Below, one piece after another: positions 34,423 through 44,406 of a stretch of 64,000 nucleotides of DNA (positions within the stretch are counted from its first letter, which is position 1; each line of letters begins with the position of its first letter). Source of the DNA: Paenibacillus mucilaginosus 3016 (GTDB taxonomy: Bacteria; Bacillota; Bacilli; Paenibacillales; NBRC-103111). A model generated the notes under the pieces. The model searched no databases, was not told the DNA's origin, and worked only from the letters and a program-made list of their open reading frames with translations. Where the stretch lies: NCBI RefSeq assembly GCF_000250655.1, contig NC_016935.1, positions 1,444,001-1,508,000 of the forward strand, in the 5' to 3' direction. The position numbers were made by a program, and so were the translations under genes.

Positions 34423-34478
34423 TCGATCTGGGGGAGAGGCTGGGGGAAGCGGACGCTAACAGCGGGACCGTTCAGCCG

Positions 34479-36785
34479 TTACATGGCCTGATCCTCCCGG
34501 TCTCCCCTCCGTGCCCGGAATTCGCTGGGGCTGAGCCCGAACGCTTCCTTGAACTTTTTCGAGAAGTAAGCCGGATTGGCATAGCCGACGAGCAGGGCAA
34601 TCCGCTCGATCTGCGTATCCGTCGTGGAGAGCAGCGTCTTCGCCCGGTTCATCCGCTCGGACGTTACGTAATCCACGTAGTTGATGCCGGTGGCGGCCTT
34701 GAACATCCGGCTGAGATAGGCGGGATTCAGGGACACCTGCTCCGCGGCGGCGTTCAGGGACAGATCATCGGCCAGGTGGGCGTCGATGTAGGCTTTCACC
34801 TTGTCGACCGTATAATCGGTCCGGGCGGCGGTTCTCTCGCGCAGCAGCGCGGAGGCCCGGGCGGCGGCGAGGCCGAGCCAGCGCTGCCACTCGGCCAGAT
34901 CGCCAGGGGTGTGCGGCTGCAGCGACAGCTCGCCGGTCAGCACCTCTTCGGGGGCCAGATGCACCTCGAAGAGGTACTGCCGGTAGGCGTGCAGCGCATC
35001 GCCGGCGCTCTGGCGGGCGTAGGCCGCGCTGAAGCCGCCGGTGCGCAGCTGCTCCGCCCAGTCGGCGAGCAGGCGTTCCGCCAGCGGCACGTCCCCGGCG
35101 CGCAGCGCCTTGACCCACTGGGCGAGCCAGCTGCCGTCCAGCGCCCGGCCGCTGCGCTCCCGCTCCAGCCACTCCTTCCCGTGGAAGAGCTCCCGGGAAG
35201 GAAACAGGAAGCGGTACTGCAGCATGGCTTCGGCTTCGCGGAAGGCGAGCGCGGCGCCGGCCGCCTCCTCCAGCCAGCTGCCGACCGCCGCGGCCGCCAC
35301 CACGCTGAAGTGAGCGCAGGTGAACGACTGCAGCGAATCGATGCGGCGCAGGAGGGGAGCGGTGTCCGGCTGCCGGGCCAGGACGAGGGCGCTGACGCCG
35401 CGGCCGGAGGCCTGCACGCCGAGGCAGACAAGCTCGCCGGTATTCATGTCCTCGAACTGCTCGATGAAATGATAGAGCAGGAATTGGCGGTTCTCCACTG
35501 TGAGGCGGGAGAACGATAGCTCGTCGAAGCGGAAGTGGACCGCGCTCCAGTAAGGCGGCGGCGCAATGCCGAGCAGTCCCAGCAGGCCTTCGAGCTCGGC
35601 CGGGGGAACCGGGGAGCCGCCGAGCAGGTTGGTCACGAGGCTCTGCTTCACCAGCGGCAGATTCGCCTGCAGCGTATGCTCGAGGCGGGTGACCTTCACC
35701 GACAGGTTGTCGATCAGGCCGTTGATCTGCAGCACTTCGTTCTCTTCCCTGCCGCTGCGCTGCGGGCTTCCGTCGCGGAACAGGTCTCTGGCCCGCTCCG
35801 CCAGCGAGCGGATCGGGTGGTAGATCCGTGCCGAGAACAGGCACGAGAGCAGAATCCCGAGGCCGATGGCGGCGGCGCCGATCGCCAGCAGGGTCAGGGC
35901 GGCGGTATCGCGCCCGCGGTAGAAGTCCCCGAGCGGCGTCAGGCCGGCCAGCTTCCAGTCGGCATGCGGCAGGGAGACGTAGGTCAGCATGTACGGGCTG
36001 CCGCCGATCGTCTCCAGGAAGCTGCCGGAAGGTGCCCCGGCCGCACGGAGCCGCTGAAGGACTTCCGAAGGAAGTTCCTCCTGCATCTCTCCGTAGAGGG
36101 TGTGGGGGCCGGCGACGAGGAGCGAGCCATGCTCGCTCAGGGAAGAGCCGCCCAGCTGTCGTGCGAGGGCCTCCGCATCGGCACGGATGACCACATAGCC
36201 CTGATTCGTTTCCCCGGGCACATAAGGATAAGAGGCGGCCAGGATAATCTCGCCGGCCGCTCCCCCGGAGAGCAGCGGGGCGCTATCCAGCCAGAGCAGG
36301 GAGCTCTCCGAGAAGTCCATCCCGTCGAGCCATTCGACGGCGGGCCAGGGCTCCGAGCCCTGAAGCTGCCGGTATCCTCTTTCGGAAGAGATCAGCATGC
36401 GGTTATGTTTGTAATACATATCAATGGAGCGGATCGTCCCTTCGCTCACCGACGCCAGATACTGCAGGTAGCTGTGGGCTTCGCCGATCTTGGCGTTATG
36501 CTGCTTCACCGGATTCGTGAAAAAGAAGAGAACGTGCTCCGCGTTCAGCTTGTTCACGGTGAGCTCCGCATACGTTTTGACCATGCGGTCGAAGACCTGG
36601 TGGCGCAGCGAGGAGCTGACATTCTCCAGCGTGACTTCGTGCGCTTTTTCGATCTCGCGGTTGAAGTGGTTCGAGAAGTAGAGATAAGATGCGATGCCCA
36701 TGAAGATGGCGGTCAGGATGATCAGAAGAATATAGGAGAACACGAGCCGGTGGAATATCGTATTGAAGCGTTTGTGAATCCGCAT
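34479..36785 (-). CDS. Membrane AraC-family regulator with Cache-like sensor
   Basis: The protein has 768 residues. TM1 (about 12-33, FSYILLIILTAIFMGIASYL-like) leads to an extracellular domain to about 295. TM2 is LTLLAIGAAAIGLGILLSCL, followed by a HAMP-like linker. The C-terminal AraC helix-turn-helix pair reads LSLNAAAEQVSLNPAYLSRM and IERIALLVGYANPAYFSKKF. It is a one-protein transmembrane sensor and regulator common in Paenibacillus, usually controlling carbohydrate genes. No transporter genes are adjacent, so the target is unclear. Confidence 0.9.
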   Translation of the reverse strand: MRIHKRFNTIFHRLVFSYILLIILTAIFMGIASYLYFSNHFNREIEKAHEVTLENVSSSLRHQVFDRMVKTYAELTVNKLNAEHVLFFFTNPVKQHNAKIGEAHSYLQYLASVSEGTIRSIDMYYKHNRMLISSERGYRQLQGSEPWPAVEWLDGMDFSESSLLWLDSAPLLSGGAAGEIILAASYPYVPGETNQGYVVIRADAEALARQLGGSSLSEHGSLLVAGPHTLYGEMQEELPSEVLQRLRAAGAPSGSFLETIGGSPYMLTYVSLPHADWKLAGLTPLGDFYRGRDTAALTLLAIGAAAIGLGILLSCLFSARIYHPIRSLAERARDLFRDGSPQRSGREENEVLQINGLIDNLSVKVTRLEHTLQANLPLVKQSLVTNLLGGSPVPPAELEGLLGLLGIAPPPYWSAVHFRFDELSFSRLTVENRQFLLYHFIEQFEDMNTGELVCLGVQASGRGVSALVLARQPDTAPLLRRIDSLQSFTCAHFSVVAAAAVGSWLEEAAGAALAFREAEAMLQYRFLFPSRELFHGKEWLERERSGRALDGSWLAQWVKALRAGDVPLAERLLADWAEQLRTGGFSAAYARQSAGDALHAYRQYLFEVHLAPEEVLTGELSLQPHTPGDLAEWQRWLGLAAARASALLRERTAARTDYTVDKVKAYIDAHLADDLSLNAAAEQVSLNPAYLSRMFKAATGINYVDYVTSERMNRAKTLLSTTDTQIERIALLVGYANPAYFSKKFKEAFGLSPSEFRARRGDREDQAM

Positions 36786-37041
36786 GGTTCCTCCTTCGGA
36801 ATGCTTCGGGCCGGCCCGGGGGAAGGCCCATCTGGGGATTCCTTCATTATAGCGGAAGGGAATGCTGCGGGATTTTAAGATATCGTGAAGGCAGGGAGAG
36901 GAGACTCCATCAGCGGGAGTTTGACTTCCATCAATAGGAATATGCGTTTGTGCCCCGCTTACCCCTCGAAAGGATCGCTGGAGAACGAATGGATTAGTGA
37001 GCTTGACACCCTACATAAGGTAGACCTCAAAGGAGAGACAA
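36786..37041. other. Divergent intergenic region
   Basis: It separates the AraC-type gene from the stalk-domain gene. TTGACA near 37003 is a possible -35 for the latter, but no good -10 is seen at the right distance. Confidence 0.35.
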
Positions 37042-37905
37042 ATGATGAAAATGAACAAGCCATGGATGATCACCGCTTCGGCGATCGTCGCTACCAGCCT
37101 GATGACCGGTTCCGCTTTCGCGAAATCGGAGAACGGCAGCTCCGCAAACGCGGCAGCCTCCGCTTCGGTACAAGCGACTGCAGCGAAGGAAGAGAAGGAT
37201 GCCAAGGTGAAGGCGGACGCTACGGTAACTTCCGATACGTACGGCGAGCATGGGCACCAGGGCTACAAGGGCCTGCTTAATGCGATCGAGAACGTGAAGG
37301 ACAAGCCGGCGGGCGCAGTCATCGCTGACCTGCTCGTAAGCAAGTACGGCAGCCAGCTGACGGCTGAGCAGAAGGCTGAATTCGAAGCCCTCGTAGAGGC
37401 CGATGCAGCACTGACGGCAGCAGCTGACGTGCTTGACGCTCAAGGCAGCGTGACGGAAGCGGTATACGTCCAGAAGGAAGCCGTTAAAGTCAACGTGAAG
37501 AACATCGACTCCTACAAGAAGCTCGGCAAGCTGCTCGACAAGTCCGGCCAAGCCGGCGTGAAGCTCTACGTGAACGGCGAAGAGCCTTCGATGGAAGTTC
37601 GTCCTTTCATCCGTGAAGGCAACACGCTCGTGCCTTTCCGCGCGATCTCCGAAGCCCTGAAGGCGGAAGTGAGCTGGAACGCGGAAGAGCGCTCCGTAAC
37701 GGTAACCCGTGACGGCATCACCGTGAAGCTCTTCATCGACAGCAAGACGGCTTATGTGAACGGCGAAGAAGTGACGCTTGAAGTGCCTGCAGCAATCGAG
37801 AACGGCAGCACGGTTGTGCCTGTCCGTTTCGTGAGCGAAGCCCTCAAAGCTACGGTGAAGTGGGAAAACGAAACGAAGTTCGTCGTGATTTACGAAGAGC
37901 AGTAA
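37042..37905 (+). CDS. Exported protein with copper-amine-oxidase-type stalk domains
   Basis: The protein has 287 residues. A signal peptide (MMKMNKPWMITASAIVATSL then MTGSAFA) is followed by a low-complexity linker, a helical part (about 60-165), and two stalk-domain halves: VRPFIREGNTLVPFRAISEA and VPAAIENGSTVVPVRFVSEA. These domains are frequent in Paenibacillus cell-surface proteins and are not enzymes. The start follows aaaggagagacaa. The function is probably envelope structure or binding. Confidence 0.88.
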   Translation: MMKMNKPWMITASAIVATSLMTGSAFAKSENGSSANAAASASVQATAAKEEKDAKVKADATVTSDTYGEHGHQGYKGLLNAIENVKDKPAGAVIADLLVSKYGSQLTAEQKAEFEALVEADAALTAAADVLDAQGSVTEAVYVQKEAVKVNVKNIDSYKKLGKLLDKSGQAGVKLYVNGEEPSMEVRPFIREGNTLVPFRAISEALKAEVSWNAEERSVTVTRDGITVKLFIDSKTAYVNGEEVTLEVPAAIENGSTVVPVRFVSEALKATVKWENETKFVVIYEEQ

Positions 37906-37928
37906 TCGATAGGCTGCAGTAAGGAAGG

Positions 37929-37959
37929 AGCCCTGCCGGATGGCAGGGCTCTTTTTTTG
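37929..37959 (+). terminator. Terminator of the stalk-domain gene
   Basis: AGCCCTGCC and GGCAGGGCT pair around GGAT, with a seven-T run after CT. Confidence 0.9.
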
Positions 37960-37960
37960 G

Positions 37961-38143
37961 CTAGCCGCCCCGTTTATATGAGGAATCGATCCGCTTGGAG
38001 ATGACAGTCACAATGATGCCGAAGAGGACGGCGGGCGCCGCCATCCGAAACAGCTCGAAGGCTCCCCAGCCGGAAATCGAGTTCCAGCTGACAAGGAGAT
38101 TGAGCAGGACAAAGAGCAGGGTGGACAGGACGAAGCGCTTCAT
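37961..38143 (-). CDS. Small membrane protein, unrecognised
   Basis: The protein has 60 residues and two hydrophobic segments (FVLSTLLFVLLNLLVSW and AAPAVLFGIIVTVIS) with a basic C-terminus KRIDSSYKRGG. A gggagata site precedes the start. No family is recognised. Confidence 0.6.
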   Translation of the reverse strand: MKRFVLSTLLFVLLNLLVSWNSISGWGAFELFRMAAPAVLFGIIVTVISKRIDSSYKRGG

Positions 38144-38505
38144 GACCGTGTATCTCCCTATCTTTTATGTTATTTTACAAATATTACTATAGCACAGAGT
38201 CTGTAAACTTCAATGGAATAACAGGGAGAGGCCATTCGCTGCGACCGATTATCGTAAAACAGGCCTTGTCCGTTGGCTTGCAGCGCTTTCCAGGAGAGTA
38301 TATTCCATATTACACTGAAAGCTCGGGAGGAAGCGGGACAGCTTGGCGGGGTGGACCACCGCTGCAGGAAGTTGTAACGTTTTCATGTGCACACCGGGAC
38401 AGGCTCGTTCTTATCCATCCGCATCACTAAATTTTTTGGAGCACATGATAGATTACGCGGTTTCTTGGCATTTACAGGTAAAGGGGAAAAGAGGGGAGAC
38501 AGGCC
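38144..38505. other. No gene; promoter region of the sigma-factor remnant
   Basis: GTAACG near 38371 resembles an ECF -35 element, with CGTT about 28 bases on. Such a site would be an autoregulatory promoter of the truncated sigma gene. This is a weak call. Confidence 0.3.
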
Positions 38506-38814
38506 ATGTTCACGGTACAGGGCAGGAGGCGGCCGGACGCAGGAGGGGGGGAAGCAGAGGAACGGGCAGATGCGGGCGGAGGGTCTGGTGAATCCGGCTT
38601 TACCGTGAGCGCAGGAAGCGGAGCCCCTTCGGGTGCCTTGGCCCAAAGGGATTCGGTGGAGAAGGAGCTCGTGGAGCGGGCGAGATCCGGCGACCGGGAG
38701 GCGTTCGGAGAACTGGTGCGGATGCACCGGGCGAGAGCGCTCGGATGGGCCGGTTCGCTGACGCGGGATGCCCATATGGCCGAGGATATTGTGGATGACC
38801 TTAGGCGAGCGTGA
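38506..38814 (+). pseudogene. Truncated ECF sigma factor gene
   Basis: After a 50-residue Gly/Ala-rich head, the frame has the sigma-70 region 2 start: EKELVERARSGDREAFGELV then RMHRARALGWAGSLTRDAHM and AEDIV. It should continue as QDALIRAF and a full region 2/4. Instead it reads DDLRRA and stops. The 3' two-thirds are absent, so this is a remnant. Confidence 0.7.
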
Positions 38815-38910
38815 AGGGAGGGGCGGCCGGATCGGCCCGGGAGGATGCCGTGCAGGAAAAAGAAGGAGAGAGTGCAGCCTGGCCTGATAGACGCTAAATC
38901 AGTCATTTTA

Positions 38911-38919
38911 TGGTATAAT
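38911..38919 (+). promoter_or_regulatory. Extended -10 promoter of the AraC/SBP unit
   Basis: TGGTATAAT is an extended -10 element. No strong -35 is seen 17 bases upstream. It lies 64 bases before the TTG start at 38983. Confidence 0.5.
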
Positions 38920-38982
38920 GAGTTTCAACAGGCATAGATCGACCCATCAATTGATTCACGGTGATCCGGGGAGGGGCCCTAC

Positions 38983-41278
38983 TTGGCGAACTATTTAAAG
39001 CGCTTACTTCTATTCAGTTTCCTGCTCGGCACGCTTCCCGTCCTGCTTACAGGATGGCTCTCCTATACGGCGGCATCCCGCGATATGGAAGAGAAAGTGA
39101 AGGAAGAAGGCGGCCATGTGCTGCTCCAGACGCAGATGCGGGTGGAGCAGGTACTGAAGACGCTCGAGCTGTCCGCGATCCAGTTCGTGAATTCACCGGA
39201 GTTCTCGGCTACCGCGAACCGCGCGCTGACCGAGGAGAATTACGAGGAAATCCGCACGCTGTCCAAGGGCCTCTATCAGCTGCAGACGCTGACGGGCATT
39301 AACGACGCGTATCTCATTAATTTCAAGCATGACTGGCTGGTGAATTACCGTCTGTTCCGGACGCTCTCTTCCGAGCCGGCAAGAGAGCGCTTTCTCTCGT
39401 ACGCCGGACATCCGGACAGCCTCTTCTGGGTGACGCCGGGACAGGGCGGAGGCGAGGAGCCAGGAGGAACGGGAGGCGGCGGACGGGGAGCCGCTGGTCC
39501 GCATGGTGCTCAAGATTCCTACCGTGCCGGCCGCCAAGCCGCAGCAGATGCTCGTGATCGAGCTGCCCGAGGGGGACATCGAGACGCTGCTCGGGGCCAG
39601 AGAAGGCTTCGGTACGCACTACGTGCTTGATCCGGGCCGTGCCGAGGTGGTGGTGGGCCGCGTGCCCGAAGGGGCTGCGGGACGCAATCCGCTGATTGTC
39701 CAGCAGGTGCTGGCGAGCGGGGCGGAAGAGGGCTTCTTCCGGATGGAGGACGAGAAGGGCGAAGAGCTCGGCGTGTCCTTCCGCAAGTCGCTTTACAATA
39801 ACTGGATCTATACGTCGGTCGTATCGATGAAGGAGATGGGCGCGGCCTCCCGCAAGATTGCGATGATCACGGGGCTGGTCTGCCTGTCGATAGCCGGACT
39901 CGTCGCGGTGCTGGCCTTCTTCGGAAGTCGGCGCATGTATATGCCGATCCGCAGGCTGTTCGACGCCACCCGGGCGATGGGCGGCGAAGGGGAGGCGGCG
40001 GCCGCGCTCGACGAGTTCACCTACATCGAAGGCCGGCTGAGGGATTTGTCGCTGACCGGCAGGGAGCTGCGGGACCAGCTGTCGAAGCATGCCGGACAAC
40101 TGAAGGAGCTGTATGTGCTGAAGCTCTTTACCGGACAGGCCAGTGAGAAGGATTACCATTATCAGGCCGAGAAGTACGGGTTCCCGAGAAGCTGGAAGCA
40201 TCTTACCGTACTGACGCTGCAGATCGATTCGCTCCGGGACACGCGGTACCGGGAGGAGGATCAGGACCTGCTCCTGTTCGCCATCAATAACATGGTGGGC
40301 GAGCTGCTGCCGGAGCCGGTGCGGTTCAGTCCGATCGTCCTTGAATCCTCTCAGGTAACGCTGTTCGCGAGCGACCGGGAGGACGCGCAGGAGCTGAAGA
40401 ATCAGGTTCATGCGATAGCCGAGGAGATCCGTACGAAGGTCTATGAATATCTGGGGCTGAAGGTGAGCATCGGGGTGTCCCGGCCGTTCGAGCGGATCGG
40501 CGAGGCGGTGGAGGCGTATTCCGAGTCTCTCTATGCGCTCCGGAGCCGGCTCAGTCTCGGTAGCGACATTGTGGTGCATTATGGGGATACCGGCACGGGC
40601 GGGGGACTCAGCGCGGCCGGCTCGCACCACCTCCGGCTGCTGGAGGATCAGATTGTGCATGCCCTCAAGATGAATCCCGACCGGGTTCCAGAGCTGTTCG
40701 AAGAGTATATGGCCTCGGTGGCGGACAAGGAGATCGGCTTCGGGGAATATGCCGCAGTGATGATCCAGCTCGTGGCGAAGGTCTACGGTCTGGTGCAGGA
40801 GCAGGGCGGTACCGTGGAGAACATCTGCGGTCCGAGAGCGTCGATGGAGGTGTTCCTGAAGCTGTATACTCTCGAGCAGCTCAAATCCTGGTTTACGAAT
40901 GATCTCCTGGGACCGGTCTCGTCCCACCTGAACCGGCAGGCGGATTCGCAGCATACGGACATTGCGGGACGGATGCTCCGCATGATCCAGGAGCAGTACG
41001 ATGAGGACCTGTCGCTCGATTCGTGCGCGGCGGCCCTGAATTTCCACCCGGTGTACCTTAGCCGCGTATTCAAAAAGGAGACCGGCGTCAACTTCAGCGA
41101 GTACCTGATGGAGTACCGGATGAAGGTGGCCAAGCAGATGCTCGAGGAATCGAATATCCGCATCTCGGATATTGCGGACAAGCTGCGCTACACGAACACC
41201 TCGGCCTTCATCCGGGTATTCCGCAAGGTGGTCGGCATGACTCCGGGCAAATACAGGGAGCAGTGCAGCGGCAAGTGA
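38983..41278 (+). pseudogene. Membrane AraC-family regulator with one frameshift
   Basis: About 764 residues in two frames. A TTG start follows ggggagggg, and TM1 is LLLFSFLLGTLPVLLTGWLS. Near 39439-39441 an extra G shifts the frame; removing it joins LFWVTP to DRAEARSQEEREAADGEPLV and LKIPTV. TM2 is IAMITGLVCLSIAGLVAVLA. The AraC domain ends LSLDSCAAALNFHPVYLSRV and ISDIADKLRYTNTSAFIRVF. It has the same architecture as the gene at 34479. The following lipoprotein gene is its likely partner or target. Confidence 0.87.
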
Positions 41279-41325
41279 GGAGCGGAAGTCATGCCCTTAA
41301 GAAAGTCAGCGGAGGAGGAATGCGG

Positions 41326-42834
41326 ATGGGTGCAGGACAACGATGGGCGGCCGGCCTGACGGCCTGCTGCACGATGCTGCTCGCCGGCTGCAGCGGTGAA
41401 GAGCGGGGGAGCGCTACGGAGAGCGGGACGGCGGACCGCTTCCCGATCACGATCGCGGCGGCCCAGGTGGGAGACGCGCTGGCGGACGGCAATGACGTGG
41501 AGCGTGCGATCGAGGCGTATACGGGCACGCAGCTGGATATCCAGTGGATCCCCAGCGCCGCTTATGACGACAAGGTGAGCGTGCTGATCGCTTCGGGCAA
41601 GCTGCCGATGATGCTGCGCCTGAAGTCGACGCCGCCGTCCGCAAGAGCGATTCAGTCGGGCCTGTTCTGGGAGATCGGGCCGTATCTGCCCTCCTACCCT
41701 AACCTGTCGGCGCTCAGCCCGCAGTATTACGATAACATCCGGGTGGATGGCAAGCTGTACGGCGTTCCGCTGTTCCGGGACATCGCCCGTTCCGCGGTCG
41801 TGTACCGGAAGGACTGGCTGGAGAAGCTCGGGATGAACCTGCCCGTGACCGCGGAGCAGTGGTATGAGGTCTGCCGGGCCATGGCGCTGGGGGACCCGGA
41901 CGGCAACGGCAGGGACGATACCTACGGTCTCATTCTCGGCAAAAAATACAATGACGGTTCCGCGGCCACCACTACGCGGATTGCGGTATCCCTCGGCGCG
42001 CCGAACAAGTGGGGGGTGGATGAGCAGGGCCAATTCACCCCGGAGTTCATGACCGAGCCTTATCTGGATGTGCTGCGCCTGCTGCGGCGTCTGTATGAGG
42101 AGAAGCTCGTGAACCGTGACTTCGCTGTGCTTGATGACGACGAGGCCGAGAAGCAGTATGACACCGGCCGCGGGGGACTGCGCGTCGGCGTAGCCCAGAA
42201 CGCCAAGGGCATGCAGGACCGGCTTACCGGCTCGGGCATCAAGGGCGAGTACGATCTCGCCCCGATGACCGGCCCATCCGGTGTCCGTGCTACAGCGGAG
42301 CCGGGCAACAACGGCTTCTACGTGTTCCCCAAGTCCTCCGTCAAGAGCGAGGAGGAGCTGAAGAAGATTCTGGGCTTCATCGACAAGATGCTCGATGAGG
42401 AGATGGCGACGCTGCAGCTGAGGGGGCTCGAGGGGCGGCACTTCGTCCGCACGGAAGGCGGGGCGGCGGAGTATAAGGACTTCGAGCTGTTCCAGAAGGA
42501 AGTGAAGCCTTACCGCGATACCTTTTTCAACCTGGAGGGCTACAAAGGCGTTCCGCTCAAGGACACGCCTCTTGGGGAGAAGGGCAAGCGAATCCCGAAG
42601 GAAAGCCTCGCTTCGGCGGTGCGCAACCCGGCGGCGGGGCTCGAATCCCGCACCTACACGGAGCGGGGCCGGGAGCTCGAGGAGCGCATCGGGGACGCAC
42701 AGACGAAGTTCATCATGGGCCGGATTGACGAGGCGGGCTGGCAGGCGGAGGTGCAGGCCTGGCTGAAGGCGGGCGGCGAGCAGATGATCCGGGAATATGA
42801 GGAAGCCTACAGGAAGGCGTCTTCAGCCCGGTGA
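41326..42834 (+). CDS. Extracellular solute-binding lipoprotein (family 1 type)
   Basis: The protein has about 502 residues. A lipoprotein signal ends at LLAGC. The mature part has the large Paenibacillus LipO-like solute-binding fold with IDIQWIPSAAYDDKVSVLIA-type segments (LDIQWIPSAAYDDKVSVLIA) and YGVPLFRDIARSAVVYRKDW. The family binds oligosaccharides for ABC importers, but no permease genes lie here. The start at 41326 suits the ggaggagga site; 41320 is too close. It lies 47 bases after the AraC-type gene and is related to the protein at 55734. Confidence 0.85.
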   Translation: MGAGQRWAAGLTACCTMLLAGCSGEERGSATESGTADRFPITIAAAQVGDALADGNDVERAIEAYTGTQLDIQWIPSAAYDDKVSVLIASGKLPMMLRLKSTPPSARAIQSGLFWEIGPYLPSYPNLSALSPQYYDNIRVDGKLYGVPLFRDIARSAVVYRKDWLEKLGMNLPVTAEQWYEVCRAMALGDPDGNGRDDTYGLILGKKYNDGSAATTTRIAVSLGAPNKWGVDEQGQFTPEFMTEPYLDVLRLLRRLYEEKLVNRDFAVLDDDEAEKQYDTGRGGLRVGVAQNAKGMQDRLTGSGIKGEYDLAPMTGPSGVRATAEPGNNGFYVFPKSSVKSEEELKKILGFIDKMLDEEMATLQLRGLEGRHFVRTEGGAAEYKDFELFQKEVKPYRDTFFNLEGYKGVPLKDTPLGEKGKRIPKESLASAVRNPAAGLESRTYTERGRELEERIGDAQTKFIMGRIDEAGWQAEVQAWLKAGGEQMIREYEEAYRKASSAR

Positions 42835-42924
42835 CGGCCGAACGCAGGAAGGGGTTCCCTCCTGGCTCCTCCTTTTGGTAAAATATAGGAGTGTGGTTCT
42901 AAGGGGAGAGAGGAGAATGGGAGC

Positions 42925-43326
42925 TTGCTTACTTCGCTGGAGCATATGCAGATTCCCGTGCGGGAGATGGACCGGGCGATCAAGTGGTATACCGAAGAGC
43001 TGGGCTTTCGGCTGGCGAACCGTGACGGCGGGAGGACCGCCTTCCTGACCCTGCCAGAGGGGCCGGTCCTCATGTTGTGGCAGACCGATGATGAGGCGAC
43101 CTATGCGCATTATACGGTGAACGGTACGGATTTTCCGGTGCTGTTATACCGGACGGAGCGAATTCATGAGCTTCATGACCGCTTGAAGGAATCGGGCACG
43201 CGGATGCAGCTGTACCGCAATGACGGTTTCGCCTGGGTGCTCAAGTTTTATGACCCGGAAGGGAATTTGTGGGGTGTACTGCAGTTCAACCCCGATTCCG
43301 ACATCGGGCGGCAGGACGTTTCATAA
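42925..43326 (+). CDS. VOC-family protein
   Basis: The protein has 133 residues: HMQIPVREMDRAIKWYTEEL opens the first module and KFYDPEGNLWGVLQFNPDSD closes the second with a metal-ligand-like E. The start is a TTG at 42925 behind agaggag; an ATG at 42917 is in another frame. The substrate cannot be told. Confidence 0.8.
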   Translation: MLTSLEHMQIPVREMDRAIKWYTEELGFRLANRDGGRTAFLTLPEGPVLMLWQTDDEATYAHYTVNGTDFPVLLYRTERIHELHDRLKESGTRMQLYRNDGFAWVLKFYDPEGNLWGVLQFNPDSDIGRQDVS

Positions 43327-43409
43327 AGATGAGAAGATGCCCGATCGAGCAGGTCGGGCTTTTTGCTGTGCCTGCGCCTGTTGTAATTGGAAAAAGAGGA
43401 AAATCCCTC

Positions 43410-43441
43410 TTGACTCTCCCCTATAGGGGAAGGTATATAGT
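43410..43441 (+). promoter_or_regulatory. MerR-type promoter/operator of the MerR-SDR unit
   Basis: TTGACT (43410-43415) and TATAGT (43436-43441) are separated by 20 bases. The dyad CTCCCCTATAGGGGAAG sits between them. It resembles BmrR/Mta drug-responsive promoters and lies before the MerR gene, implying autoactivation. Confidence 0.75.
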
Positions 43442-43499
43442 CGGTTCAGAGGCCTCGATCAACCGGTGAAGGAGAGGAAAAAGGAAAGGATGTGCGCGC

Positions 43500-44331
43500 A
43501 TGTTCAAAATCAGTGATTTCTCAAAGCTCAGCCGGGTATCGGTGAAGACGCTGAGGTATTACGACCAGATCGGACTGCTGAGGCCCGCCCATACGGACGG
43601 GGATTCAGGCTACCGCTATTATACGGCCGACCAGCTGTACCGGCTGCACCGGATCCTGGCGTTCAAGGATCTCGGCTTTACGCTCGAGCAGATCGGTCCC
43701 ATTCTCGAAGAGGTATCGTGCGAGGAGATCAACGGCATGCTGCGCCTGAAGCAGGCGGAGCTGCAGCAGAAGGTGCTCGAGGAGCAGGCCCGGCTGGCGC
43801 GGATTGAAGCGCGGGTGCAGCAGATCCGCCTCGAGGAAGGGAAGGCGCCGGTCAGCGAGCCGGTCGTGAAGCGCATTGACGCGGAGCTGGCCGCCACCCT
43901 GCGGGCTCAGGTGCCAAGGTCGCATCTCGGCCAGCTGGCTGCGGAGGCGCAGCGGCATGTGCAGGGGCAGGGCATGGCCCCCGGCCCGCTGGTGGTGCAG
44001 TGGCATGACTGCGGCCTGCCGGACGGCCGGGTGGATATCGAAGTCGGCGTTCTGCTGGGGAGACCGATCCGGGACGACGGCCGCTTCCGCGTGACGAGGC
44101 TGCCGGAGATGCCGCTCGTCGCCTCGTTCCTGCACCGCTGCGACCCCCGGGGTGTCTGCCGGGCCTCCTCCCAGCTCGCCCAGTGGATCGAGAGGAACGG
44201 CTACCGCATTTGCGGATGAGCCTCCCCAGCGGGAGCTGTTCTACCCTGCAGCGGAAGGGGAGGATCCCGGAGCGCTGCGTCACGCGGAGCTGCTGATCCC
44301 CGTGGTACCGAACGGTTCAAAGACGGACTGA
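43500..44331 (+). pseudogene. MerR regulator with GyrI-like ligand domain, one frameshift
   Basis: About 276 residues in two frames. The helix-turn-helix is DFSKLSRVSVKTLRYYDQIG with LLRPAHTDGDSGYRYYTADQ, then a coiled-coil dimer helix and a GyrI-like effector-binding domain. The first frame stops at 44219. Dropping one T near 44217 continues ICGEPPQRELFYPAAEGEDP and ALRHAELLIPVVPNGSKTD, a normal domain ending, to 44331. BmrR/BltR-type proteins bind lipophilic drugs. The next gene is an SDR. Confidence 0.8.
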
Positions 44332-44379
44332 GACGGACTAAAGACGGACTAAAGACGGACTAAAGACGGACTAAGGCGG
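44318..44379 (+). repeat. Short tandem repeat at the end of the MerR gene
   Basis: Five or so consecutive units of about 11 bases (AAAGACGGACT) run from the last codons of the MerR gene into the spacer. The final unit is degenerate (AAGGCGGAAT). Confidence 0.8.
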
Positions 44380-44406
44380 AATAAGAACCCAAGGAGGAGA
44401 TCGAAG

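Noticed and set aside
35535..36878. 447-codon frame antisense to the membrane AraC gene
   Set aside because: It is a shadow of a recognised gene with a biased composition and no ribosome site.
39323..41047. 574-codon antisense frame
   Set aside because: It is opposite the AraC-type regulator and has no recognisable motif.
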